Source: JANXQE01 sp035651635 (GTDB lineage Bacteria; Verrucomicrobiota; Verrucomicrobiia; Limisphaerales; UBA8199). Taken from it: a DNA stretch of 64,000 nt. The stretch covers positions 1 to 64,000 of the forward strand of contig DASRFK010000097.1 of assembly GCA_035651635.1 (NCBI GenBank), given 5' to 3'. The notes below the pieces were generated by a model. The model was not told the DNA's origin, searched no databases, and saw only the letters and a list, made by a program, of their open reading frames with translations. Below, piece by piece: positions 50,087 to 59,548 of this stretch (the stretch's first letter is position 1; each line of letters starts with the position of its first letter). The position numbers were made by a program, and so were the translations under genes.

Positions 50087-51535
50087 TCAAGGCTCGCGCG
50101 GCTGCGGGGATCGGTAGAGTTGCAGAAACTGATTTGCCGTGCGGCTCCAGGAGAAATCGGCCGCCATGGCATTGAGCCGAAAATGCCGGAGCAGGTCCGG
50201 CCGCTCGTACAAGGCGAGCGCCTTGCGTATGCCTTTGGCCAATGCCTGTCCGGAGTACTCGTGAAACTTAATGCCGTCGGCCCGGTCCAGGTCCTCTTTG
50301 GGGTCGATTACCGTATCGTCCAGCCCGCCGGTCGCCCGCACAACCGGGATAGCCGCATAACGCAGGCTGTACATCTGGTTCAGACCGCACGGCTCGAACC
50401 TGGAAGGCATGAGAAAAAAATCACATCCAGCTTCGATCCGATGCGACACGCCTTCGTCGAAACCGATGCGCACCGATGCGCGCTCCGGGAATCGCCGCGC
50501 GAGCTCCTGAAAGGCGCGCTGGAAAACCGCCGACCCGGACCCGATTTGGACGAATTGGATTTCTCCGTTCAGCATTTCGGCCAGGGCATCGAGCATGATA
50601 TCCACGCCCTTCTGTTCGACCATCCGGCCAATGCTGCCGAACAAGGGAATGCTCGCGTTTTGCGGCAAGCCAAACTCGCGCTGCAGCTCAAGCTTGTTGA
50701 GGGCTTTGCCGCTGAGGTCTTCGGCCGAGTAAGAGTGTTTGAGGTAGGGATTTTGAGTCGTATTCCACTCGTCGTAGTCCACTCCATTAAGGATCCCGGA
50801 TAAAAGGTGCTGGCGCTTGCGCAGCAAGCCGTCCAGGCCGCAACCGAACTCGGGCGTAGTAATCTCCCGCGAATAGGTCGGACTGACCGTCGTCAGCAAA
50901 TCGGCGTAAGAAATGCCTGCTTTCAGGCAATTCATCTGGCCGTAAAACTCCACGCCCTCGGGCGCGAAATATTCCCAAGGCAAATTTGTGAGTGCGAACT
51001 GCGATGCCGGAAAAATGCCCTGGTAGGCCAGGTTATGAATGGTCGTGCATACCCGGGGTCCCTGCCCTGCCCCGGACCTCCGCTGATAATGCAGAAGCAA
51101 CGCGGCAAAGGCCACCTGCCAGTCATTCAAATGAATCACTTCCGGCCGCCAAGACAGGTGCTGCGCCAGATACGTCACCGTCTTGGCCAAAAAGAGAAAG
51201 CGTTCCGCATTGTCCGGGTAATCGATGCCGTCCTTTTGATACAAGCCAGCCCGCTGATAAAATTCGGGCTGGTCGACAAAGTAAATGGTCAAGCCCGGCA
51301 GCGCTTCCAAAGCCCACACTTCTCCCGGGACCCGTCGCATCCCCAAGGGAATTTCTAACGCACATTCAGGTTGCAGTCCGGGGAAACGTTCGCGAATGCC
51401 CTGGTACAACGGAGTGACGACCCCGACCCGCTCCCCTGCTCGCACGAGCGCTTTGCCCAAAGCTCCCACCATGTCCGCCAGCCCACCCGTTTTGGAGTAC
51501 GGATGCACTTCGCTGCTGGCGAGCAGGATGTTCAT
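50087..51535 (-). CDS. glgA: Glycogen synthase (ADP-glucose type)
   Basis: GlgA transfers glucose from ADP-glucose to a growing alpha-1,4-glucan. The 482-residue protein starts at MNILLASSEVHPYSKTGGLADM, with the catalytic KTGGL (Lys15-Leu19); GGAAGGA lies just upstream. The GT5 fold has HLNDWQVAFAALLLHY, IHNLAYQGIFP, LLTTVSPTYSREI and the C-terminal E-x7-E region FLMPSRFEPCGLNQMYSLRYAAIPVVRATGGLDDTV. Residues beyond are normal, so it is intact. No other glycogen genes are adjacent. It converges on the GT39 gene, with 10 bases between. Confidence 0.97.
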   Translation of the reverse strand: MNILLASSEVHPYSKTGGLADMVGALGKALVRAGERVGVVTPLYQGIRERFPGLQPECALEIPLGMRRVPGEVWALEALPGLTIYFVDQPEFYQRAGLYQKDGIDYPDNAERFLFLAKTVTYLAQHLSWRPEVIHLNDWQVAFAALLLHYQRRSGAGQGPRVCTTIHNLAYQGIFPASQFALTNLPWEYFAPEGVEFYGQMNCLKAGISYADLLTTVSPTYSREITTPEFGCGLDGLLRKRQHLLSGILNGVDYDEWNTTQNPYLKHSYSAEDLSGKALNKLELQREFGLPQNASIPLFGSIGRMVEQKGVDIMLDALAEMLNGEIQFVQIGSGSAVFQRAFQELARRFPERASVRIGFDEGVSHRIEAGCDFFLMPSRFEPCGLNQMYSLRYAAIPVVRATGGLDDTVIDPKEDLDRADGIKFHEYSGQALAKGIRKALALYERPDLLRHFRLNAMAADFSWSRTANQFLQLYRSPQPREP

Positions 51536-51550
51536 AAATCCTTCCCGTCG

Positions 51551-51576
51551 CCGGCGCGCGGACTTTCCAGTCGCCA
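51551..51576. repeat. Partial REP-like GC-rich hairpin copy
   Basis: CCGGCGCGCGGACTTTCCAG, followed by TCGCC, matches the opening of the tandem units at 1-220 with a few changes. It lies just upstream of glgA. Confidence 0.5.
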
Positions 51577-51630
51577 AAAAGCAGCCACCGGGCTCCCTTC
51601 ACCTCGATCCTTTCCATGAACCGAACGCAA

Positions 51631-51680
51631 AAAGCCCGCCCTCACCCCGGCCCTCTCCCCCAGGAGAGGGAGGAGCTTTC
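51631..51680. repeat. Short repeat, GCCCGCCCTCACCC type
   Basis: GCCCGCCCTCACCCCGGCCC (from 51634), continuing TCTCCCCCAGGAGAGGG, recurs with changes at 59427-59470. The inner CCTCTCC...GGAGAGG arms form a hairpin. No gene lies in the remainder of 51536-51865. Confidence 0.55.
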
Positions 51681-51865
51681 GCAGCGCAGTTTGGGTCCAT
51701 GGTCGCAATACATCTGCATGCGCAAAAGATGGCTCTCCCTGAACAGACCGGGTTCCAAAGGTTCTGGAGTGAGCGGCCTTGCGCTTTTGGCTCGTACCGG
51801 GCGCGCGACACCCCTCCCCTGCCCTGACTTTGAGGCTTGAGTTCATTGCCCGCCGAGTCGATGCG

Positions 51866-53167
51866 TCAAGGAGCTATCCTTTCGGCTTTGAGATACGATT
51901 GTAGCGGTGCGGGGATGGTTACGCTCCCATCAGATTGTTGGTAGGTTTCGAGCAGCGCCACAAACAGCCGCGCGAGCGCCGTCCCGCTCCCGTTGAGGAT
52001 GTGCGGGAATTTGTTTTCACCCGACTCGCTTTTGAACCGCAGGTTCATTCGGCGCGCCTGAAAAGCTTCACAATTTGATACACTGGACACCTCGAGGTAG
52101 CTCCCCTGCCCTGGCGCCCAGACCTCAAGGTCATAGGTCTTGGCGCTGGCGAAACCCATATCGCCAGTGCACAGCAGCACTACGCGGTAATGCAAGCCGA
52201 GCAGCTGCAGCACGCGCTCGGCGTCGGCCAGCATTTTGTCATGTTCCGCGTACCCCGTTTCCGGCCGGACAATTTTAATCAATTCAACCTTGTCGAACTG
52301 GTGGACGCGAATCATTCCGCGCGTGCCCACGCCTGCTGCTCCGGCTTCACCGCGAAAACAGGGCGTGTAGGCGCAGTACTGGATTGGCAGCTGACTCTCG
52401 GGCAGGATCTCCTCGCGATGGATGTTGGCCACCGGGGTCTCGGCCGTCGGGATCAGGTAAAGCTTGCCCAGCGTGCCGGGATCGAGGCCTTCCTGAACCC
52501 CATAATACTGATCGACAAATTTCGGAAACTGCCCCACGCCTTCGAGGCATTGCGGTCCGACCATGAAGGGCGGCGAAATCTCAGTGTAGCCGTGCTCACG
52601 CATATGCAAGTCGAGCAGGAATTGAATCAACGCGCGTTCCAGCCGGGCTCCCCAGTTCGTGTACAACACGAAGCCGCTTCCCGATAGCTTGGCCGCCCGG
52701 GCGAAATCAACCAGTTTCAACTGTTCGCAAAGTTCAACGTGCGACTTGGGTTTGAAGGCGAATTGCGGCTTTTCGTGGTGGGTTCGGATGACGGGATTAT
52801 CTTGCGCGCTTTTGCCCATCGGCACCGATTCATGCGGCAGGTTCGGCAACCGGAGCATGACTTGGTGCCGCGCTGCGTCCGCTTCGGAAGCTTCCTTATC
52901 CAATTCCGTGATCCGATCGCCCAACTCGCGTGTCTCTTTTTTCTTGGCCTCGGCTTCGGCGGTTTTTTTCTGACCCATCAACGCGCCAATTTCTTTGGAC
53001 GCTTTATTGCGCTGGGCTTTGAGCAACTCGACCTCATTGAGGATCTTGCGTCGTTGCTCGTCGAGTCGAAGCACTTCATCGACATGCGCTTCGTCCCCGG
53101 CCCCGCGAGCGGCCAGGCGCTCCCGCACAAAATCCGGGCGTTCGCGGATTACTTTGATGTCGAGCAT
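51866..53167 (-). CDS. serS: Seryl-tRNA synthetase
   Basis: This enzyme charges tRNA-Ser (and tRNA-Sec where present). The 433-residue protein starts at MLDIKVIRERPDFVRERLAA, which begins the N-terminal domain; residues ~30-100 form the long antiparallel coiled coil (VLRLDEQRRKILNEVELLKA). The class II core has PTAETPVANIH, motif 2 PCFRGEAGAAGVGTRGMIRVHQFDK, and motif 3 GSGTALARLFVALLE near the C-terminus. A longer start is possible but unneeded. Length is normal. Confidence 0.98.
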   Translation of the reverse strand: MLDIKVIRERPDFVRERLAARGAGDEAHVDEVLRLDEQRRKILNEVELLKAQRNKASKEIGALMGQKKTAEAEAKKKETRELGDRITELDKEASEADAARHQVMLRLPNLPHESVPMGKSAQDNPVIRTHHEKPQFAFKPKSHVELCEQLKLVDFARAAKLSGSGFVLYTNWGARLERALIQFLLDLHMREHGYTEISPPFMVGPQCLEGVGQFPKFVDQYYGVQEGLDPGTLGKLYLIPTAETPVANIHREEILPESQLPIQYCAYTPCFRGEAGAAGVGTRGMIRVHQFDKVELIKIVRPETGYAEHDKMLADAERVLQLLGLHYRVVLLCTGDMGFASAKTYDLEVWAPGQGSYLEVSSVSNCEAFQARRMNLRFKSESGENKFPHILNGSGTALARLFVALLETYQQSDGSVTIPAPLQSYLKAERIAP

Positions 53168-53406
53168 CGGCGCATTATAGGTACGAGTGGGTGAGGGGCA
53201 AGCCCACCCTTGCGGGGAGAAACCCGAAGGCGTAAGACCGGAAATGCGAAGCACTCGTTTCGTTAACAACCAGTCTCAACCGTTCCCAATCGTGTCCATT
53301 TGTGCCACTCGGGGTGGAACTTGATTCTGGCTGAAACGCGATGCCGCTGCCGAGAGCTCAGATTTAAGCTTTCCACCATTTGTGGCTTTGCTTTATATGG
53401 ACGGAA

Positions 53407-54273
53407 ATGAACCCTATCTCCAGACGCGACTTCATCCAGAAAACCGCTCTCGGCTGTGCCGCGGCCGGCATCCTGACTGGTACTCAAATCAATCTTATGG
53501 CCACTCCACTGAACCTTCCCATCGGCAGCCAGGTCTGGCCGCTGCGCTCAATGCTCAAAGATCTTCCCGCGTTCGCCCAAAAGATTGCCGCCATCGGCGT
53601 CGCCCGGCTCGAACTCTGCTCTCCCATCGGGTACGGCGCCGAGTTCGCTTCGTTGTCAGACGCAAAGGAAGTTAAGAAGATCCTTTCGGACCACGGCCTC
53701 GCTTCGGAGAGCTCTCATTTCAGCATGAAAGAGCTCCGTCACAGTCATGAGAAATCCATCGCTTGGGCCAAAGAAATCGGCATTACCCAGATGATTACCG
53801 CCAGCCTTGGCGACGGCAATGGCGGGGAACATCCGACCATGGACCAGGTCAAACGCGCCGCCGACGAGTACAACCGGATTGCGGAAGCCTCGGCCAAAGC
53901 CGGGCTCCAGCAAGGCTTGCACAATGAAGGCTTCGAGTTGTCGATGGTGGATGGCAAGCGGACCTACGATTTGCTATTCGATCTACTGGATCCCAAGCTC
54001 GTCAAATTCCAGTTTCAGATGTCCACCATCACCGCCGGCCTGATAGCGGCCGACTATTTCAACCGCTACCCCGGCCGTTTCTTCTCGATGCATTTACAGG
54101 ATATCGATATGAACACGCCCAGCCACCCGCAGGTGCCTCTGGGCAAAGGCAGCATCGATTGGGGGAAAACCTTCCGCGCGGCACAAATCGGTGGAGTCAA
54201 AAACTATTTTGTCGAACAGAACTGGGAGTTCACCCAACAAAGCGTTGCCTATCTCAGGAAGTCTGAATTCTAG
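53407..54273 (+). CDS. Tat-exported sugar-phosphate isomerase/epimerase-type TIM barrel
   Basis: The 288-residue protein starts at MNPISRRDFIQKTALGCAAA, with a Tat signal (RRDF). The Xyl-isomerase-like TIM barrel (AP endonuclease 2 family) covers residues ~40-285: IGVARLELCSPIGYG, LASESSHFSMKEL, ITQMITASLGDGNGGEH, LQQGLHNEGFEL with His/Glu of the metal site, and FSMHLQDIDM. Exported members are common in Verrucomicrobia and Planctomycetes. The substrate is unknown; a periplasmic sugar or polyol is likely. It is divergent from serS. Confidence 0.9.
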   Translation: MNPISRRDFIQKTALGCAAAGILTGTQINLMATPLNLPIGSQVWPLRSMLKDLPAFAQKIAAIGVARLELCSPIGYGAEFASLSDAKEVKKILSDHGLASESSHFSMKELRHSHEKSIAWAKEIGITQMITASLGDGNGGEHPTMDQVKRAADEYNRIAEASAKAGLQQGLHNEGFELSMVDGKRTYDLLFDLLDPKLVKFQFQMSTITAGLIAADYFNRYPGRFFSMHLQDIDMNTPSHPQVPLGKGSIDWGKTFRAAQIGGVKNYFVEQNWEFTQQSVAYLRKSEF

Positions 54274-54287
54274 CCCTGGCCCCGCGC

Positions 54288-55826
54288 TTATTGACGGGCT
54301 TGGTTCGTGCGGCGGGCTGAAATCCTGGTCTCGACCTTTTGAATGTAATTGCCGGCGTCCTGCTGTTCCACAAGCTTCTGGTGGTTGCTAATCAGAGCCG
54401 GGTGTGTTGCCGGGGGGCTGACCGCCAGATCACAAGCCAATGCGAGATCGGCCATGGACTTCTGGTTGACCGAGAGCGGTGCTTTTGGGTCCGCGGCAAA
54501 AATTTTGGCGATATCCGCCGGGCCGGTGATTGCCGAATCAGATGCCGGCGCCGGAAGCGAGGTCAGAGCATCCATTGGAGACAAACGCGCCGCACTGGCG
54601 TTGAGCGCAATTTCCAGGGTGTTTGCGGCCGCATCGCGTTGCGTTAAAGGGTTTAGCCCAAACAGCTTTTCAACCGTCGCCAGTACCGAAGTATGGTCGA
54701 ACACGGTTGACCCGTCGTTCGGATCGGAGCCGATAACGCTGCCGCGCGCGGTGTACGCGGAAATAACTAACGCCGGCACGCGCACGCCGAGCCGATCGAA
54801 ACGAAACGTATAGTTTGCATTGGCGTAGCGCGCGTCGTCACCAGTTGGTATCGCTGCTGCCGGCGATTGGTGATCGTAAAACCCACCATGTTCGTCGAAA
54901 GTAACGATGAACATCGTCTCGCCCCAATACGCTGAATTGCGCAGGCTCTCGTACACCCTTTTAACCAGCGCTTCCCCTTTTCGGATATCATTCAAAGGAT
55001 GCATCGAATTGCCATCGAGATAATTGTTGCCGGTATCGTAACGCGGCTCCAGGAAGTTGTAGTCGGCCAGTTTGGCGTTGGACACATCCTCGAAAAAATC
55101 GTCCATGTCCTGAAAGTTGCGGGTGAGCGGATCCACAAATTCATCGCGCAAGCTGGTGATGCCAGCCGTCTGGGGAAGCCCGTCGTGATAGATGCACCAC
55201 TGCTTTCCGGCCGCCTTCAACCGGTCGTAAATGGTTCCGTTGGCGAAATCGAACCCCGACAAAATCTGGCCGGTCGATGGGCTGTCGGTCAGGCCCGCCG
55301 AAGTGGCCGCATGGATAAAGAAGCGGTTCGGCCAGGTCGGCCCCGGCAGCGAAGAATACCAGTAGTTGAACACTGAGAATTCACGAGCCAAAGTCGAGAG
55401 CACCGGCAACTGATCCGGTTGGAAACAATCCATGACGAGTCGTTCGTCGCCGCTGAAATCCACGGCGTGGACTGCATTGGCGATAAAACCTGTCATCGGA
55501 GCGGGGTCGGTCGGCAGATTGGCGAGCGGCGGCAGGTCGGGCGCGGTGTCTTTGAGCGGTCCATACAATTGCACCTGGACGTCGTAGTATTCATGCGCGG
55601 GATCAAACGGCATCACGAAAGAGGTGGCTCGCCGCACTGGAATTGCCGGGTCGCCCGGCGAGTTTGGGTCCTTTTGATTGGATTCGTTCCCATTCAGCCC
55701 GGCGATTTTCGCGTTCTGTGTCTTAAGAAAGCCGAAGAGATGATCGAAGGAGCGGTTCTCCAGCATCAACACGACGAATCGTTTGATGCCCCGAAACTGG
55801 CCGGTACTGATTACGTTAGTTGGCAT
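54288..55826 (-). CDS. Phosphoesterase of the non-specific phospholipase C / acid phosphatase family
   Basis: The 512-residue protein has the family opening RFVVLMLENRSFDHLFGFL (residues ~16-34) with the metal-site Glu-Asn, then SSLPGPTWPNRFFIHAATSAG and the metal-binding FDEHGGFYDH (~315-324). Central TIYDRLKAAGKQWCIYHDG and C-terminal VFDHTSVLATVEKLFG also fit. It probably hydrolyses phospholipid head groups or phosphate esters. No signal peptide is visible: the N-terminus is MPTNVISTGQFRG, unusual for the family, which is normally exported. It converges on the TIM-barrel gene. Confidence 0.85.
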   Translation of the reverse strand: MPTNVISTGQFRGIKRFVVLMLENRSFDHLFGFLKTQNAKIAGLNGNESNQKDPNSPGDPAIPVRRATSFVMPFDPAHEYYDVQVQLYGPLKDTAPDLPPLANLPTDPAPMTGFIANAVHAVDFSGDERLVMDCFQPDQLPVLSTLAREFSVFNYWYSSLPGPTWPNRFFIHAATSAGLTDSPSTGQILSGFDFANGTIYDRLKAAGKQWCIYHDGLPQTAGITSLRDEFVDPLTRNFQDMDDFFEDVSNAKLADYNFLEPRYDTGNNYLDGNSMHPLNDIRKGEALVKRVYESLRNSAYWGETMFIVTFDEHGGFYDHQSPAAAIPTGDDARYANANYTFRFDRLGVRVPALVISAYTARGSVIGSDPNDGSTVFDHTSVLATVEKLFGLNPLTQRDAAANTLEIALNASAARLSPMDALTSLPAPASDSAITGPADIAKIFAADPKAPLSVNQKSMADLALACDLAVSPPATHPALISNHQKLVEQQDAGNYIQKVETRISARRTNQARQ

Positions 55827-55891
55827 ATGGTGGAGGACTGGCTTTCAGCCGGCCACTCCAAACTGACAAGGGACTCCAAAACGAATGCAGG

Positions 55892-56491
55892 TTAAGCCGC
55901 AGAAATCGCGAGTGAGGCCGGCTCGGCCCATTGTTTGAGTTCCTGGGTCAACCGTTCGACCGGCAGCCCAACGACATTGCTATAGGACCCGGCTATCTCT
56001 TGCACGATCAGGTCTCCTTCCTCCTGAATCGCATAAGCTCCGGCTTTATCCAACGGATTAACTTTGTTGAGATATCGCCGGATAGTCGGAGCGCTTAACG
56101 GACGGAAGGTTACGGCGGTTAATTCCGAGCAAGTCCTGTAGCGGCGCTCGCGCAAGTGCATTAGGCAGATGGAAGTCACCACCTGGTGTGTTCGGCCCTG
56201 GAGTTCTTCCAACATCTGGTAGGCCTCTTCCAGGCTGGTTGGTTTGCCGAACAGCTTCGTATCCAGATAGACCAGCGTGTCAGCAGCCAGCACCAGGCGA
56301 TCCGGGAATTTCTTGGCGACGCAACGAGCCTTGCGATACGCATTGATTTGGCAGACTTCAACCGCTGTTAGCTGATCGTGATGCAATTCCGAAATCTCGC
56401 TCGCCACCACCCTGAATTCGACTCCCATTTCCCGCAGCAAATCCGCCCGCCGCGGCGACGCCGATGCCAAAATGAGCGCAGGCCATTTCAT
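55892..56491 (-). CDS. maf: Maf-family nucleoside triphosphate pyrophosphatase
   Basis: This house-cleaning enzyme hydrolyses non-canonical or pyrimidine NTPs to NMP and PPi. The 199-residue protein starts at MKWPALILASASPRRADLL, with the Maf hallmark SASPRR; the longer reading upstream is unlikely. VLAADTLVYLDTKLFGKP, MLEELQGRTHQVVTSICL and GAYAIQEEGDLIVQEIAGSYSNVVGLP are family motifs with the catalytic Asp/Glu and Lys region. Length is normal. Subfamily (dTTP- or m7G-type) cannot be fixed. It is downstream of a REP-like element. Confidence 0.95.
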   Translation of the reverse strand: MKWPALILASASPRRADLLREMGVEFRVVASEISELHHDQLTAVEVCQINAYRKARCVAKKFPDRLVLAADTLVYLDTKLFGKPTSLEEAYQMLEELQGRTHQVVTSICLMHLRERRYRTCSELTAVTFRPLSAPTIRRYLNKVNPLDKAGAYAIQEEGDLIVQEIAGSYSNVVGLPVERLTQELKQWAEPASLAISAA

Positions 56492-56548
56492 CGCACAGGA
56501 CAATGTGGTTTCACTCCCGCCGATTGTCGAGCCGAAGGGAATAAATCG

Positions 56549-56580
56549 GGCGCGCGGGCATTCTGCCCGCAGAAACACCG
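56549..56580. repeat. REP-like GC-rich hairpin, single copy
   Basis: GGCGCGCGGGCATTCTGCCC, followed by GCAGAAACACCG, has a perfect GCGGGCA/TGCCCGC stem. It closely matches the inverted half of the tandem units at 1-220. It lies between maf and the MFS gene. Confidence 0.7.
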
Positions 56581-56717
56581 ACGTGGTTTGGATCGACGAC
56601 CAATCTCACTCAACGGGCCTGGCTTCAAACCCGGTCTCCGAGACTTCGACCTCATTTCCGCCGTCGGGTATTCCTTGATTGGACATCGGCGGCCCCCTAC
56701 CCTGAGTCAAGCAATCT

Positions 56718-58043
56718 ATGAATACTTCGATTCGCTCCCGCCTGCTCCTCATGATGATCCTCGAGTTCTTCATTTGGGGTTGCTGGCTGCCGCTGATCTA
56801 CGGATATTTGCCCAGCCTGGGATTCTCTCCTGGCGAACAAGCCTGGATTCTCAACGCCTTCCCCATCGCGGCGATTGTCGGCATGTTCTTCAGCAACCAA
56901 TACGCCGACCGTCATTTTGCCGCGGAGAAATTTATGGCCTTCAGTCACCTGGTCGGCGGACTGGCGATTCTGTGCCTGGCGTTCACGAGATCTTTCTGGC
57001 CCTTTTTCGGCCTCATGATGGTGCATTGTTTGCTGTACGTTCCGACGAACTCGATCGCCAACTCGATCGCGTTTGCGAACATCAAAGATCCGCAAAAGGA
57101 ATTCGGGCTTATCCGGGTCGGGGGAACGATCGGCTGGATCCTGGCCGCGTGGCCATTCACCTTTATTTTGGTTGATTGGGACAAAGTCCATGCCGCCAAT
57201 CCGCAGGGGGTCATCAATTGGCTTGGAACGGTGCTGGGCTCCGGGTTGACGGGGGAAGCCTTGCAGCGCGGGACGCGCTCGACTTTCATTGTCGGCGGAA
57301 TCGCGTCGCTCATTCTGGCAGCCTATAGCCTGACCCTGCCGCATACGCCGCCGAAGAAAATCGAGCAAGGCGCCGATCGTTTCGCCTGGCTCGAAGCGCT
57401 CAAACTCTTGAAGCAACCGTTCGTGCTGGTGCTGTGGCTGGTGACCTTCGTGGATGCCTTCGTGCTCTATTGTTATTTTAATTGGACGGGAACGTTCCTG
57501 GGCACGCCGGCTGAGGCCGGCGGGGTGGGCATCCCGGGAAATTGGATTATGCCGGTCATGAGCCTGGGGCAGATCGCCGAGATGCTTACGATGATCATCC
57601 TGGGCGCAACTCTGAAACGCCTGGGCTGGCGCTGGACGATGGTAATTGGGATCCTCGGCCACGCGGCGCGGTTTGCTATTTATGCGTTCTACCCGCACGC
57701 CCTGCCCGTGATTGTGATCCAACTGGTTCACGGGATCTGCTACGCCTTCTTCTTTGCCACGGTTTACATTTTCGCGGATGAATACTTCCCGAAAGACGTC
57801 CGGGCCAGCGCGCAGGGTTTGTTCAATATGATGGTCCTGGGCGTCGGCGCGTTAGTGGCAAACACCATTTGTCCCTACCTGATGCAAGAAGTTTTCAAGC
57901 GCGGGGCCAACACGGATTTCCGGACCATGTTCCTGGTGCCAATGTTCGCAGCGTTGCTGGCTGCGATCTCACTGGCCTTGTTCTTCCACCCGCCGCCGAA
58001 ACGTGAGACCGCGCCGACCGAGAAAGATGCTGTGCCGGCGTAA
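56718..58043 (+). CDS. MFS transporter of the nucleoside:H+ symporter (NupG/XapB) type
   Basis: The 441-residue inner-membrane protein has 12 predicted helices. Opening RSRLLLMMILEFFIWGCWLPLIYGYLPSLGF and FPIAAIVGMFFSNQYADRHFAAEKFMAFSHL are typical of the NupG-like family, as are NSIANSIAFANIKDPQKEFGLIRVGGTIGWI and the long loop between helices 6 and 7. The C-terminal half has FFFATVYIFADEYFPKDVRASAQGLFN. The substrate may be nucleosides or other sugars; the family is common in Verrucomicrobia and Planctomycetes with unproven substrates. Probably monocistronic. Confidence 0.87.
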   Translation: MNTSIRSRLLLMMILEFFIWGCWLPLIYGYLPSLGFSPGEQAWILNAFPIAAIVGMFFSNQYADRHFAAEKFMAFSHLVGGLAILCLAFTRSFWPFFGLMMVHCLLYVPTNSIANSIAFANIKDPQKEFGLIRVGGTIGWILAAWPFTFILVDWDKVHAANPQGVINWLGTVLGSGLTGEALQRGTRSTFIVGGIASLILAAYSLTLPHTPPKKIEQGADRFAWLEALKLLKQPFVLVLWLVTFVDAFVLYCYFNWTGTFLGTPAEAGGVGIPGNWIMPVMSLGQIAEMLTMIILGATLKRLGWRWTMVIGILGHAARFAIYAFYPHALPVIVIQLVHGICYAFFFATVYIFADEYFPKDVRASAQGLFNMMVLGVGALVANTICPYLMQEVFKRGANTDFRTMFLVPMFAALLAAISLALFFHPPPKRETAPTEKDAVPA

Positions 58044-58138
58044 AGCGTGTGAAGGTTACAGGTTAATGGGCCCATGAATGGGCGCCGGAGATTTGTTCAA
58101 TGTTTGCCAAGGGCGCCCATTGATGGGGTTGCGGCTCG

Positions 58139-58657
58139 TCACTCGCCACTCGCACCGAGGCGGCGCATGTTGGGGTCTTCGGGAAGATGGGCAAGCAATT
58201 GCTGGACGGTTTCATGCTGGCCAGGCAAAACCAGGCTGGGGACGATTTCGGTTAACGGCTGGAGTACGAAGCGGCGTTGATGCGCGCGCGGGTGAGGCAG
58301 ATTCAAGGTTTCTCCGCGCCGTTGTTCTCGGCCAAAGGCGATTAAATCCAGATCGAGCGGGCGCGGTTCATTGAGGACCTTCTTGGGCCGCCTGCCGAAC
58401 TGGCGCTCGATCCCCTGGAGTTTGCTCAATAGTGATTCCGGCGTTTCACTCGGAAGCGGCGTCAGGCCAACAACGGCATTCACGAAGATCGCCGAGCCGG
58501 GCGGACAATCCACGGGCGTGGTTTGCCAGAGCGCGGATCTGAGCAGGGCCGCCGCCGAGAGTTCCTGGAGCCTATCCATAGCCTCGAGCACCAGGTTCCG
58601 CGAATCGCCCACATTTGAGCCGAGCGCGACAAGGGCCAATTCGTGGGGAGGGATCAA
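58139..58657 (-). CDS. folK: 2-amino-4-hydroxy-6-hydroxymethyldihydropteridine diphosphokinase
   Basis: FolK transfers pyrophosphate from ATP to 6-hydroxymethyl-dihydropterin in folate synthesis. The 172-residue protein has LVALGSNVGDSRNL (residues ~8-21), the pterin-binding QTTPVDCPPGSAIFVNAVV, and the signature RPLDLDLIAFG with the two Mg-binding Asp. HPRAHQRRFVLQPLTEI also fits. It is the last gene of the dap cluster, 8 bases after dapB. Length is normal. Confidence 0.96.
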   Translation of the reverse strand: MIPPHELALVALGSNVGDSRNLVLEAMDRLQELSAAALLRSALWQTTPVDCPPGSAIFVNAVVGLTPLPSETPESLLSKLQGIERQFGRRPKKVLNEPRPLDLDLIAFGREQRRGETLNLPHPRAHQRRFVLQPLTEIVPSLVLPGQHETVQQLLAHLPEDPNMRRLGASGE

Positions 58658-58665
58658 TCGCCGGA

Positions 58666-59400
58666 TTACTTCAAGCCGAGCACATCCTGCATGTCGTAGA
58701 GGCCCGGTTTGCGGCGGGCGACCCAGTGTGCGGCGCGCAAGGCGCCGTTGGCAAAAGTCTCCCGGCTCGAAGCTTTATGCGTCAGTTCCAGCCGTTCGCC
58801 GGCCCCGGCGAAAATGACAGTATGATCGCCTACCACATCCCCTCCGCGGATCGAATGCATGCCGATTTCAGAGGAAGTGCGTTCACCGACGATTCCCTCG
58901 CGGCCGTGGCGCAGAACTTGTTCCAATTGTTGGCGCCGGGCCTCGGCGAGAATTTCGGCCAGGGTCCGGGCGGTACCGCTCGGTGCATCGCGTTTGTGCC
59001 GATGATGCATTTCCAGGATCTCCAGATCAAAAGACGGGCCGAGGATTTCGGCCGCCTTTCGGGTCAACCAGAAGAGCGCGTTGACGCCGGTGGAAAAATT
59101 CGAAGACAGCACCACGGGGATTTGGGAACTGAACCCGGTGATCTGTGAACGGTGCTCGGTAGAATGCCCGGTCGTGCCGATCACGATGGCTTTGCGATGT
59201 TGGGCGCAGAGCGCCGCGATGCCGGCCGTTGCGCTGTGCGAACTGAAATCCACGACCACGTCGGCAGCCGGGATAAGCGCTGCCAAATCGTCGCCCTGGT
59301 CGATCTGGCCGGCGAGCTGCAATTCGGGATGCTGGGGAAGACAGGCCAAAAGCACTTTGCCCATTCGGCCTTTGGAACCGGTGATGATTACACGTGTCAT
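58666..59400 (-). CDS. dapB: 4-hydroxy-tetrahydrodipicolinate reductase
   Basis: DapB reduces the dapA product with NAD(P)H in the diaminopimelate pathway. The 244-residue protein has the Rossmann motif ITGSKGRMGK at the N-terminus, VVDFSSHSA and GTTGHS, and the C-terminal catalytic segment EMHHRHKRDAPSGTA, with the conserved His and Lys. Length is normal. It sits between dapA and folK on the same strand, 8 bases from folK. Confidence 0.97.
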   Translation of the reverse strand: MTRVIITGSKGRMGKVLLACLPQHPELQLAGQIDQGDDLAALIPAADVVVDFSSHSATAGIAALCAQHRKAIVIGTTGHSTEHRSQITGFSSQIPVVLSSNFSTGVNALFWLTRKAAEILGPSFDLEILEMHHRHKRDAPSGTARTLAEILAEARRQQLEQVLRHGREGIVGERTSSEIGMHSIRGGDVVGDHTVIFAGAGERLELTHKASSRETFANGALRAAHWVARRKPGLYDMQDVLGLK

Positions 59401-59426
59401 AGGTTTCTTACAACCATAACTCAGTC

Positions 59427-59470
59427 AAGGCCCGCCCTCACCCTGACCCTCTCCCCCCAGGAGGGTGACG
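59427..59470. repeat. Short repeat, GCCCGCCCTCACCC type, inside the dap cluster
   Basis: GCCCGCCCTCACCCTGACCC, followed by TCTCCCCCCAGGAGGG, matches 51631-51680 with changes. It lies in the 148-base space between dapA and dapB, so the operon is interrupted by a repeat. Confidence 0.55.
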
Positions 59471-59548
59471 TTCGATGCCGGTGCACGATTTTGTGCGAGT
59501 GGCGGCGATTGAACTGCAAAAGTCTTTTCAGACGGTGCGTCCCATTGG

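Noticed and set aside
53270..53325. Possible decayed third copy of the 180 bp palindromic element
   Set aside because: Only a short stretch (CGTGTCCATTTGTG...GGTGGAACTTG) resembles the right end; too weak to call.
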